Of a stretch of 64,000 bases of DNA, positions 23,101-30,527 are shown in pieces; position 1 is the first letter of the stretch; every line of letters starts with the position of its first letter. This DNA is from Paenibacillus phocaeensis (lineage in GTDB: Bacteria > Bacillota > Bacilli > Paenibacillales > Paenibacillaceae): NCBI RefSeq assembly GCF_900021165.1, contig NZ_FCOQ01000018.1, forward strand, positions 238,783 to 302,782, read 5' to 3'. A program made the position numbers and the translations under genes. A model generated the notes under the pieces. That model made no database searches and was not told the origin of the DNA. It saw only the letters and a program-made list of their open reading frames with translations.

Positions 23101-25405
23101 ACTGGGCTGTTGCGTTTTCCGGAGTGTAGTCCGTAACGTTAACGGCTTCAAGGTTCAGCGTCTCGCCGATCTTGCCGGAAACCGTAACTGGCTCCGCGAG
23201 TTTTTTCTTCGTATCTTTCTCCAGGAACTTCACAGTAACGGTGCGTTCGTTGGAAGTGTAATAGAAGATGTACTCATTGTCCTCAGCTTTGACGGTGTAC
23301 TGGGCTGTTGCGTTTACCGGAGTGTAGTCCGTAACGTCAACGGCTTCAAGCTTCAGTGTCTCGCCAATCTTGCCGGAAACCGTAACTGGCTCCGCGAGCT
23401 TTTTCTTCGTATCTTTCTCCAGGAACTTCACAGTCACAACACGTTCGTTGGAAGTGTAATAGAAGATATACTCGTTGCCCTCAGGTTTGACGGTGTACTG
23501 GGCCGTTGCGTTTTCCGGAGTGTAGTCCGTAACGTCAACGGCTTCAAGCTTCAGTGTCTCGCCAATCTTGCCGGATACTGTAACTGGCTCCGCGAGTTCT
23601 TCTTCTGTCCCTTTCTCCAGGAACTTCACAGTAACGGTGCGTTCGTTGGAAGTGTAGTAGAAGATGTACTCATTGCCCTCAGGTTTGACGGTATACTGTG
23701 CCGTTGCGTTTACCGGAGTGTAGTCCGTAACGTCAACGGCTTCGAGGTTTAGCGTTTCGCCAATCTTTCCAGTAAACGTTTTGGGCTTAGCGAGTTCTTC
23801 TTCTGTCCCTTTCTCCAGGAACTTCACAGTAACGGTGCGATCAACTACTTCCTCGTACCCAAACCAAATAACCGGTGTTGGGTTGGTTGCGGTCAATCTA
23901 ACCTTTGTGGGGTTTTCGCCCACTTTAAGCTGGTAACTGGCAACTTCTTTGGCCGGAACGGAATATTCCTTCGAGCCTATAGGCAGAGCCTCATTGCCGG
24001 TTTGATCCTTGTAATACTCGCTATAAAGCACTTCCGCGAATTCCGGACCCTCCACTTCAATGCCTTCAGCATTGACTGGATGGCCGTCCGCATTGACCTT
24101 ATAGCCCTTCATGAGGATGGAACCGTTGCCGATACTCACTTTCGGCACCTCAAAATCCTTCGAAGTATTTCGGTTGTTCACGTCCTTGTATTCCAAGGTC
24201 GTTTTTCCATTCGTAGGGTAGAGGGTATTAGAAACCGGGTTCTTCGATGGGTCCATGACCACTTTGTAAGTAAAGACGGCAGGTTCACCTTCAGCGATAT
24301 TGCCGATGTTCCAGATGTATTTCTCAGTGACCGGATCCCAATCAACTTTGCCTTGCGATACGGTGTAATCTTGAACGCTGATCTGTTTGCCCTGCATTTT
24401 CAGATTGAACATATCTCCCATTGGATCAATGACTTTGGCATCTTGTGCCGCAAACGAGATTTTTCCGGCCATTTCGCGGAAAATTTTGTTCAAATCGTCA
24501 TTACTCGCGGAATAGTAGCCTTCGCTCTTAATGTTTTTCAACACTTTTTCCGCGTTGCTGTTCTTTTCAACGTCCAATCCTACCGAGAAAAGCTTGTGTC
24601 CTGCCTCTTTGGCCAATTTTGCTTCTGAAAAAGTGCCGATACCGTTGTCCTTGACTTCGTATTGGTAATGTCCGGAAAACCAAGAATCCCGGATCCACTC
24701 ACCAAATCCGTAGTCGACTTTATAACTGCTTCCGCTTCCGACAATGTTGTCATAATCGAATGCGGTTATCGCAAATGGGTAGCTGCTATCATAGCCATTG
24801 TTCGACCAGGAATAGTTCGTAGCCGCGATCCCTTTGTAACTGTATGTCGGCTCTCCATCGCTTAATAAGACGATAATTTTATTTTTGGCCTGACTCTGAT
24901 TACTGCTTAAAAGTTCATGCGCCTGTTTGATCCCGGCCTGTATGTTCGTACCGCCATCAGCTTTGATCCCATTTATGGCAGCTTTCAAAGCAGCCTTCTG
25001 GTTCGGTCCCTTAAAGCTGGAAACAAGCTCCGACGTTCGGTTAAAAGCGACTACGGCAATCTGGGTGTCCGCTCCATTCAAAAGCAGGTTGTCCACAAAC
25101 TTATTCGCCGCTTCTTTCGCTTTGTCCATTTTCTTTTGCTTGTTTACTTTGTCGTTCATACTCCCGGACTTATCGATAACCAATACCACGTCTGAGCTCG
25201 TCTTGAGGTTTTTCCCCTCAACTTTGAGCGTGATTTCCCATTCGCCCGGGTTTCCTGTAGGCTTGGCGGTTTTGCTAAGCTGGGTCGCTCCGGGATTGGG
25301 CCAGACGGGATCGCCTGAGCTCGTTGCGCCAAAGACGGACATAGGACTAATAAAAAGTGATAATAAGCATAACCAAGATACTGCGATTTTTAACCCGTGT
25401 TTCAT
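20186..25405 (-). CDS. VWA-MucBP-SLH surface adhesin, likely substrate of the adjacent protease
   Basis: 1739 residues. Signal peptide 1-26; a von Willebrand A domain with intact MIDAS motif DKSGS (78-82); a linking domain (about 330-515); ten near-identical and then four divergent MucBP-like repeats of about 66 residues (RTVTVKFLEK ... EYIFYYTSNE); a Gly/Ser/Asn/Asp linker; the stretch VTPLPPLPAVPP (PLPPLP begins at 1512); and three SLH domains at the C-terminus that bind the wall's pyruvylated polymer. This is the VMSP architecture of the P. alvei PPEP-2 substrate, which is cut at PLP-PVP between repeats and SLH. Cleavage here would shed the whole adhesive part. AGGAGGAACC precedes the ATG, and a c-di-GMP-type riboswitch lies upstream. 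Confidence 0.92.
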   Translation of the reverse strand: MKHGLKIAVSWLCLLSLFISPMSVFGATSSGDPVWPNPGATQLSKTAKPTGNPGEWEITLKVEGKNLKTSSDVVLVIDKSGSMNDKVNKQKKMDKAKEAANKFVDNLLLNGADTQIAVVAFNRTSELVSSFKGPNQKAALKAAINGIKADGGTNIQAGIKQAHELLSSNQSQAKNKIIVLLSDGEPTYSYKGIAATNYSWSNNGYDSSYPFAITAFDYDNIVGSGSSYKVDYGFGEWIRDSWFSGHYQYEVKDNGIGTFSEAKLAKEAGHKLFSVGLDVEKNSNAEKVLKNIKSEGYYSASNDDLNKIFREMAGKISFAAQDAKVIDPMGDMFNLKMQGKQISVQDYTVSQGKVDWDPVTEKYIWNIGNIAEGEPAVFTYKVVMDPSKNPVSNTLYPTNGKTTLEYKDVNNRNTSKDFEVPKVSIGNGSILMKGYKVNADGHPVNAEGIEVEGPEFAEVLYSEYYKDQTGNEALPIGSKEYSVPAKEVASYQLKVGENPTKVRLTATNPTPVIWFGYEEVVDRTVTVKFLEKGTEEELAKPKTFTGKIGETLNLEAVDVTDYTPVNATAQYTVKPEGNEYIFYYTSNERTVTVKFLEKGTEEELAEPVTVSGKIGETLKLEAVDVTDYTPENATAQYTVKPEGNEYIFYYTSNERVVTVKFLEKDTKKKLAEPVTVSGKIGETLKLEAVDVTDYTPVNATAQYTVKAEDNEYIFYYTSNERTVTVKFLEKDTKKKLAEPVTVSGKIGETLNLEAVNVTDYTPENATAQYTVKAEDNEYIFYYTSNERVVTVKFLEKDTKKKLAEPVTVSGRIGETLKLEAVDVTDYTPVNATAQYTVKAEDNEYIFYYTSNERTVTVKFLENDTKKKLAEPVTVSGKIGETLKLEAVDVTDYTPVNATAQYTVKAEDNEYIFYYTSNERTVTVKFLEKDTKKKLAEPVTVSGKIGETLNLEAVDVTDYTPENTTAQYTVKAEDNEYIFYYTSNERTVTVKFLEKDTKKKLAEPVTVSGKIGETLKLEAVDVTDYTPVNATAQYTVKAEDNEYIFYYTSNERTVTVKFLEKDTEKELASPQPIKGMIGDTLDLEAVDVTDYTPVNATAQYTVKADGNNEYTFYYTSNERTVTVKFLEKGTEEELAKPKTFTGKIGETLNLEAVDVTDYTPENATAQYTVKAEDNEYIFYYTANSTEPDDNRTVTVRYVDKDTQKDLKPSQPHTGKVGEVITLTATDYKDSVTGVVYQPHTYEVPYTFTEDQVQQFVFEYTQDKSNLERSVTIHHVDLESNEELIAPTTELGYAGRTLVLYPEPISVTDAVYYPEQLEYGFEITLDSVQEFTIYYTKGEPTDLAQLTVSYLDRETGAELAAPEMIKGRIGDKIELTAKEVLGYTPETVKYTHEFIDDPNQAHVFYYTKNAPADRQLTVKYLENGTNRQLASPTVVTGKPGETKTLAALSVSGYTPVKSTDTYTFNDKEGQEFIFYYTRNSSNPGGSDNSGDSGNSGNSGDSGNPTPPSTPEVTPLPPLPAVPPTLDTENHFQYIHGYPDGSVKPLNNITREEVATIFYRLLDDESRSAYLKTGTDLSDVEAKRWSNPFISTMENAGIVTGYPNGTFKPGQFITRAEFAAIASRFDKLDERPNDMFTDIKGHWAEKYIASAANKGWINGYTDGTFKPDQYITRAEAAKFINSVLNRKVDEAGLHEDAKMWPDNAKGMWYYYEILEATNHHDYSREDSDVEVWNEVKPNRVYP
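21862..23842 (-). repeat. Ten near-identical 198-bp tandem repeats in the adhesin gene
   Basis: Ten units of about 66 codons, with differences confined to a few positions (KGTEEE/KDTKKK, RTV/RVV, PVN/PEN, KPEG/KAED). Pairs of variants recur in mixed order, which suggests unequal exchange or gene conversion. Copy number should vary between strains, and short-read assemblies may miscount it. Confidence 0.9.
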
Positions 25406-25519
25406 TGGTTCCTCCTCAGATTTTCATAGACTTCCTCCCTTTCAGGCACTAAATTTCTACCCTCCTTACGTTGGGTTATCTATTTCTCACGGAAATTCCG
25501 TTGAGAACGCCAGAAAAAC

Positions 25520-25565
25520 AAAAAACCGGCTGCATCAACAACAAAATTCATTGTTATGCAGCCGG
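25520..25565 (-). terminator. Terminator between riboswitch and adhesin gene
   Basis: On the minus strand CCGGCTGCAT ... ATGCAGCCGG (10 bp, with inner AACAA/TTGTT pairing) then TTTTTTG. It lies right after the aptamer and is the obvious expression platform. Confidence 0.88.
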
Positions 25566-25567
25566 AC

Positions 25568-25655
25568 GGTCGTTAACCCTAGTACGGATTGTTAGACTCC
25601 AAGGCTTTGCGGCCTAATCTTTCGATTAGTGTGCCCAATTTGCGATTGTTAGTCA
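25568..25655 (-). ncRNA. GEMM-I-type (cyclic di-GMP) riboswitch of the adhesin gene
   Basis: On the minus strand: GGGCACA, a CTAATC-GAAA-GATTAG hairpin, then GGCCGCAAAGCC, TTGGAGTCTAAC and AGGGTTAACG. The GAAA-capped P2 followed by CGCAAAGCC is diagnostic of GEMM-I. It deviates from consensus at two normally conserved spots (GGCACA for GGCAAA, CCGCAAAG for ACGCAAAG), so ligand preference (c-di-GMP or cGAMP) is open. A consensus promoter lies upstream and a terminator directly downstream. Confidence 0.72.
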
Positions 25656-25683
25656 TAATTTTCCACAGTCTTTCGACAAAAAC

Positions 25684-25712
25684 AATATATTTCATAAAAA
25701 ATGTCTTGTCAA
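25684..25712 (-). promoter_or_regulatory. Promoter of the adhesin gene
   Basis: On the minus strand TTGACA, 17 bp, TATATT. The start would be at about 25677, some 20 bases before the aptamer. Confidence 0.8.
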
Positions 25713-25796
25713 CTACTAAAGTGTGAAAAAAATCATAGTTGAGACAGGGGCGACATTCGAAAAGTCCGCCGAACTAGGCAAATAAACAACATTTTC

Positions 25797-25849
25797 GGAT
25801 ATTATCGTAAATTCATGGGATATTTCCTGAACTCCCGGAAGGCTAAGAT
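25797..25849 (+). promoter_or_regulatory. Activator site and promoter of the DUF4127 operon (motif copy A)
   Basis: GGATAT at 25797 and again at 25818 (21 bp apart), then 20 bp to a -10-like TAAGAT at 25844. The same arrangement precedes the GH130 gene (32564) and the ABC operon (33862). Direct repeats two helical turns apart, abutting the -35, are typical for AraC-type activators. Confidence 0.6.
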
Positions 25850-25920
25850 TACATTAAGCGTACGATGACCCATGCGCTGTTGTTTCGATAGAAATCAGGC
25901 GATCGGGAGGGAGTGGCTTT

Positions 25921-27495
25921 ATGGCAAAAGTGGTATATGTCCCGCTGGATGAAAGGCCGTGTAATGCGTTGTTTCCCAGACAACTGGCACGGATGACAGA
26001 TGTAACGCTTGTCGTTCCGGACCGTTCGCTGCTCGGGGACAAGAAACGCCCGGCGGATACGAATGGGATCCGGGAATGGATGATCGAGGCCGCGGAAGGG
26101 GCCGATTATTTGCTGGTGTCGATTGATCTGCTCGTTTACGGAGGGATCGTGCCGTCCCGGCTGCATCATTTATCTCTGGAGGAGTGCTTGCAGCGGCTGG
26201 AGGTATTAGGGCAGATCAAGCGCCGGTATCCCGGCATCCAAATTCATGCTTTTAATCTAATTATGCGGGTACCGAATAACAATAAGGACGAAGAAGAGCC
26301 GGATTATTACAAATTTTATGGCGGGCAAATCTTCAAATACAGCTATCTGACGGACAAGGCGGAGCAAGGGGCGTTGACCCCGGCGGAACAACAAGAGTTG
26401 GATGACGTTACGCGGCTGGTCCCGCAAGCTTATTTAAGCGATTTTCTGGAGCGTCGTGCCGTCAACCAGCAGGTGAATCAGCATACATTGACCTTGGTCC
26501 ATGAAGGCATCATCGATCATCTGGTCATTCCGCTCGACGATAATTCGCAATATGGCTTCTCCCGGGCGGAGCAGCAAATGCTGGTTGCCCGCGTGGAAGC
26601 GCTGAACGTGCTGGATCAGGTTCTGATCTATCCGGGAGCCGATGAGATCGGCTGCACGATGTTTGCCCGCATTTTCGGGGAATTGAAGCAGTACAAGCCG
26701 GAGATTTTTGTGCGTTATTCTTCAACCGAAGGCCCGCGGATCAAACCGAAATACGAGGATCGCAGCCTGAACGAAAGCATCAAATCGCATATTACCGCGG
26801 TTGGAGCGGTCCTTGCTGACCATTCCTTCGAGACGGATCTGGTGCTCCTCGTCCACTCGCCGGCGGTTGACCAAGCGGGGATGGCCGAGCAAATCCCGTT
26901 TAAAGAACGGCATCGCTCCTATTTCTCGGAAATTCATTACCGGGAGTTCGCCGAAGCGATCGGGGCCTACTTGCGGAAAGGAAAACAGGTGGCATTGGGC
27001 GACGTGGCGACCTGTAATGGCGGCGATCCGGTGCTGATGAACCTGCTGCGGCAGCAAGGGCGGCTGGACCAATTGACGGCGTATGCCGGCTGGAATACTT
27101 CCGGGAACACGCTGGGGACGGTGGTAGCTCACCTGGTCATCGCTTCGTATTACGCAGATCGCTGGGCGCAAGGAGAGTTGGCGCAGGCCTGTGAGGCGAG
27201 CCGCGTCTTCTATTATCACCGCTTGGCGGAGGATTTCCTGTATCAATCGCTGGTGCGCCAGGATATGCTGGCGAACGATCTTCCCAGGCTGAATGCGAGT
27301 TATTATACGCTCGAGCATTGTCTGGAGCAGGTTGAGGCAACGCTCACGGAAAAAATGAACCAGGCGGCAGCGCATTATTTTGCGGATATGAAGGATGGAA
27401 GCATTCGTCTGACCGGGCTGCATTTCCCGTGGAGGCGTATGTTTGAGGTCGGTTTTGATCTGGCGATCGAGGGATTTGTCCCCCAACGCAAATAA
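25921..27495 (+). CDS. DUF4127 family protein
   Basis: 524 residues, soluble and without signal peptide. It begins MAKVVYVPLDERPCNALFPRQLA, with the LDERPCN signature of DUF4127, followed by LLVSIDLLVYGGIVPSR and a central LIYPGADEIGCTMFAR. Biochemical role is not established in my knowledge; the conserved Asp, Glu, Arg and Cys near the N-terminus could form an active site. As first gene of an operon with amidohydrolase, DgaE, DgaF and KDG kinase, it probably acts on the same sugar or its glycoside. ATG 25921 follows GGGAGGG. Expression is predicted to depend on the GGATAT repeat. Confidence 0.8.
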   Translation: MAKVVYVPLDERPCNALFPRQLARMTDVTLVVPDRSLLGDKKRPADTNGIREWMIEAAEGADYLLVSIDLLVYGGIVPSRLHHLSLEECLQRLEVLGQIKRRYPGIQIHAFNLIMRVPNNNKDEEEPDYYKFYGGQIFKYSYLTDKAEQGALTPAEQQELDDVTRLVPQAYLSDFLERRAVNQQVNQHTLTLVHEGIIDHLVIPLDDNSQYGFSRAEQQMLVARVEALNVLDQVLIYPGADEIGCTMFARIFGELKQYKPEIFVRYSSTEGPRIKPKYEDRSLNESIKSHITAVGAVLADHSFETDLVLLVHSPAVDQAGMAEQIPFKERHRSYFSEIHYREFAEAIGAYLRKGKQVALGDVATCNGGDPVLMNLLRQQGRLDQLTAYAGWNTSGNTLGTVVAHLVIASYYADRWAQGELAQACEASRVFYYHRLAEDFLYQSLVRQDMLANDLPRLNASYYTLEHCLEQVEATLTEKMNQAAAHYFADMKDGSIRLTGLHFPWRRMFEVGFDLAIEGFVPQRK

Positions 27496-27588
27496 ACATT
27501 ATAACGTTATATTCTCAAAAGGGCATTTCCGTGTTATGCTAAACCCAACCGTAAGCATGACAACGATCTATAAAAAGAGGCGAATAAA

Positions 27589-28701
27589 GTGAAGGAAAGA
27601 ATAGTTCTCCGCCATCTGAAGAGAGTGAACGGAGAAGAGATCGACATCGTAATTGAAGACGGAATGATTGCCGAAATCACGGGAGCCGGCGAGGCTCGTG
27701 GAGAACGGGAACAGGACGGCTCCTCCCTCTACGTGTCCAGCGGCTGGATCGATATGCATGTCCATGCGTTTCCGGAATTTGACCCGTACGGCGACGAAAT
27801 CGACGAAATCGGCGTGAAGCAGGGCGTCACCACGATCGTGGACGCCGGGAGCTGCGGCGCGGACCGGATCGGCGATTTGGTGGCGAGCGGCAAACGGGCT
27901 GCGACCAACCTGCTGGCATTTTTGAACATCTCGCGGATCGGACTGCAACGCATCGACGAACTGTCCCAATTGGCCTGGATCGACCGCAATCGGGTAATAG
28001 AAGCGTTGGCGGATTACGGCGACTCCATCGTCGGCCTGAAAGCGCGGATCAGCCAAAGCGTGGTTCGGGAGAACGGCATAACGCCGCTGCGCATCGCGCG
28101 GGAATTGTCCCTCGAGACCGGACTTCCGCTGATGGTGCATATCGGTTCGGCGCCGCCTGATATCCGGGAGGTGATCCCTCTGCTGCAGCGAAGAGATATC
28201 ATTACGCATTATCTCAACGGCAAAGCGAACAATCTGTTTGAACCATCGGGCGAGCCGCTCCCGGTCTTGACCGAAGCCATCCGCCGAGGCGTGCATCTCG
28301 ACGTCGGCCACGGCACGGCGAGCTTCTCCTTCCGGGTGGCGGAGGCCGCCAAGCGGCACGGCATCAATCCGGATACGATCAGCACCGACATCTACCGGGG
28401 CAACCGGCTGAACGGCCCGGTATACAGCATGGCGAACGTGCTGAGCAAATTCCTCTACCTTGGTTATCCGCTGGAAGAGGTCATTGCGGCGGTAACCACT
28501 CGCGCCGCGCAGTGGCTGGGCAGAGAAGAGCTCGGCCGCATTCGGGTCGGGGACCCGGCTAATTTAACGTTGTTTGCCGTCAAGGAAGAACCTGCTGCAT
28601 TGACCGATTCGGAAGGAGAACGGCGCGTCTCGAATCGCCGCATCGAAGCACAAGGAGTGATCGTTCATGGAAAATTCATTGAATGCGAAGTACGGGCTTA
28701 A
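27589..28701 (+). CDS. Amidohydrolase/deacetylase family metal-dependent hydrolase
   Basis: 370 residues from GTG 27589 (AAAGAGG upstream). The amidohydrolase fold is shown by DMHVHAF (HxH metal ligands), LKARIS (likely carboxylated Lys), MVHIGS and THYLNG (His ligands) and LDVGHG (catalytic Asp). This subgroup is regularly encoded beside DgaE- and DgaF-type genes. The simplest reading is removal of an N-acyl group from an N-acetyl-hexosaminate to give the amino-sugar acid used by the next enzyme; a cyclic imide or lactam substrate is the alternative. It overlaps the next gene by 35 bp, so the two are tightly coupled. Confidence 0.8.
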   Translation: MKERIVLRHLKRVNGEEIDIVIEDGMIAEITGAGEARGEREQDGSSLYVSSGWIDMHVHAFPEFDPYGDEIDEIGVKQGVTTIVDAGSCGADRIGDLVASGKRAATNLLAFLNISRIGLQRIDELSQLAWIDRNRVIEALADYGDSIVGLKARISQSVVRENGITPLRIARELSLETGLPLMVHIGSAPPDIREVIPLLQRRDIITHYLNGKANNLFEPSGEPLPVLTEAIRRGVHLDVGHGTASFSFRVAEAAKRHGINPDTISTDIYRGNRLNGPVYSMANVLSKFLYLGYPLEEVIAAVTTRAAQWLGREELGRIRVGDPANLTLFAVKEEPAALTDSEGERRVSNRRIEAQGVIVHGKFIECEVRA

Positions 28702-29770
28702 GCGCGTGATCAACGCCAGCGGACGCATGAGCATTCTCGGCGTATCTGCGCCAAGCGATACCGTAATGGAGGCGATGAAGCGGGGCGGTCAAAGCTACGT
28801 TGAAATCGCCGATCTCGTCGATAAGGCGGGGGACTATGTTGCTAAGCACGTTGGTTCTGAGGCGGCGGTAATTGTGAACTCGGCATCAAGCGGCATCGCC
28901 TTGTCGGTAGCCGCAATCGTGACTCAAGGCGACCGGCGCAAGAGCTTGCGTCTGCACCAGGAGGAGATTCTCCGCAACGAAATCATCATCTTGAAAGGAC
29001 ATAACGTGCAATATGGCGCTCCAGTGGAAACGATGGTTTACCTCGGCGGCGGCAAACTGGTGGAAGTGGGTTATGCCAACGAAGGCCGGGCGGAACATAT
29101 CGAAGATGCGATCGGTGAGAGAACGGCGGCGATCCTATACGTCAAATCGCATCATGCGGTGCAGAAGAACATGATTTCCGTCGAAGAGGCCTGGGAGGTA
29201 GCGACACGAAATCACGTGCCGATGATCGTGGATGCGGCGGCGGAAGAGGACCTGCAGAAATACGTGAAATTCTCCGACTTGGCCATTTATAGCGGCTCCA
29301 AGGCGATTGAGGGGCCCACTTCCGGGATCGTTGCCGGGAAACGCGCCTGCATCGAATGGGTGAAGGTGCAACTGCACGGCATCGGACGGAGCATGAAGGT
29401 GGGCAAGGAAACATCCTTCGGCCTGCTGCAGGCTCTGGACGAGTATGCCGCCAAGCCTGACAACAGCGAGCGGGAGAAGGTCGCCTTGCAGACGCTGCTG
29501 CCGCTCAGCGATCTCCCGGGGATCCGGGTGTCGATCGTACAGGACGAAGCCGGCCGGGCAATTTACCGGGCCCGGGTTCAGGTCGACCCGCAGCAAGCCG
29601 GAATCACCGCGAAAGAGATGGTGCATGCGCTGCAAACCGGCGATATTGCCATTTATACCCGGGATTACGGGGTTAGACAAGGGTATTTCGATATCGATCC
29701 GCGCCCGCTGATGGGGGACGATATCCAAGTGATTGCTGCAAAAATAAGGGAATTGGCAGGAGGACGTTAA
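28667..29770 (+). CDS. dgaE: DgaE-type PLP-dependent ammonia lyase (SelA-like)
   Basis: 367 residues of the SelA/DgaE branch of fold-type I PLP enzymes. VINASGRMSILGVS, the motif MIVDAAAEEDLQKY and YSGSKAIEGPTSGIVAG (Lys likely forms the Schiff base) are visible. In Salmonella, DgaE turns D-glucosaminate-6-phosphate into 2-keto-3-deoxygluconate-6-phosphate and ammonia. A KDG kinase in this operon suggests that the enzyme here may use the unphosphorylated amino-sugar acid and make KDG. It overlaps its upstream gene and is followed one base later by the aldolase gene. The name is by family, not proven substrate. Confidence 0.82.
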   Translation: MENSLNAKYGLKRVINASGRMSILGVSAPSDTVMEAMKRGGQSYVEIADLVDKAGDYVAKHVGSEAAVIVNSASSGIALSVAAIVTQGDRRKSLRLHQEEILRNEIIILKGHNVQYGAPVETMVYLGGGKLVEVGYANEGRAEHIEDAIGERTAAILYVKSHHAVQKNMISVEEAWEVATRNHVPMIVDAAAEEDLQKYVKFSDLAIYSGSKAIEGPTSGIVAGKRACIEWVKVQLHGIGRSMKVGKETSFGLLQALDEYAAKPDNSEREKVALQTLLPLSDLPGIRVSIVQDEAGRAIYRARVQVDPQQAGITAKEMVHALQTGDIAIYTRDYGVRQGYFDIDPRPLMGDDIQVIAAKIRELAGGR

Positions 29771-29771
29771 G

Positions 29772-30527
29772 ATGTCGCAGATCGCAAAACGATTTTATAA
29801 GAAACGGGTAGCCCTCAATGTATTGGCCAAAGACATTCCAAATGCCAAGGAAGTGTTCGAAGCGGCGGAGGGCTACGTACTTGTCGGAGTGCTTTCCAAG
29901 GACTATCCTACGGTGGAGGAAGCCGTGACGGCGATGAAGGCGTACGGCCGGGAGATTGACGACGCGGTGTCGATCGGTCTTGGCGCCGGTGATAACCGGC
30001 AGGCGGCGGTCGTTGCGGAAATCGCCAAGCATTACCCCGGAAGTCACATCAATCAGGTGTTCCCGGCCGTTGGGGCGACCCGGGCAAATCTAGGCGAGCA
30101 AGACAGCTGGATTAATAGCTTGGTATCCCCGACAGGGCAAGCGGGTTACGTGAACATCTCCACCGGCCCGGCCAGCGCCGCCCAGGAGAAACCGGCGATC
30201 GTGCCGGTCGAAGCGGCGATTGCGCTGGTCCGCGATATGGGCGGCAACGCGCTCAAATACTTCCCGATGCAGGGATTGAGCCGTGAAGATGAGCTTCGCG
30301 CCGTTGCGGCTGCCTGCGCCAAGGAGAATTTTGCGCTGGAGCCCACCGGCGGGATCGATCTGGACAATTTCGAGGCGATCCTGCGCATCGCTTTGGAAGC
30401 CGGCGTTCCGCAGGTGATCCCGCATGTGTATACTTCGATCATCGACAAGGCGACGGGCAACACCCGGACCGAAGACGTTCTGCTGCTGACTAAAATCATG
30501 AAGAAGCTGGCGGATGTTTATGCCTAA
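29772..30527 (+). CDS. dgaF: DgaF-type 2-keto-3-deoxy-6-phosphogluconate aldolase
   Basis: 251 residues of the DUF1341/DgaF family. Recognisable are VALNVLAKDIPNAKEVFEAAEGY, GLGAGDNRQ, INQVFPAVGATR, MGGNALKYFPMQGLS (Lys likely the Schiff-base residue) and LEPTGGIDLDNF. It splits KDPG to pyruvate and glyceraldehyde-3-phosphate. Together with DgaE and the sugar kinase it completes a short path from a hexosaminate to central metabolism. The stop overlaps the start region of the kinase gene. Confidence 0.85.
   Translation: MSQIAKRFYKKRVALNVLAKDIPNAKEVFEAAEGYVLVGVLSKDYPTVEEAVTAMKAYGREIDDAVSIGLGAGDNRQAAVVAEIAKHYPGSHINQVFPAVGATRANLGEQDSWINSLVSPTGQAGYVNISTGPASAAQEKPAIVPVEAAIALVRDMGGNALKYFPMQGLSREDELRAVAAACAKENFALEPTGGIDLDNFEAILRIALEAGVPQVIPHVYTSIIDKATGNTRTEDVLLLTKIMKKLADVYA

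Noticed and set aside
22196..23752. A long (518-codon) plus-strand reading frame
   Set aside because: It is the antisense shadow of the tandem repeats in the adhesin gene; repeat units keep the frame open, and it has no ribosome site.
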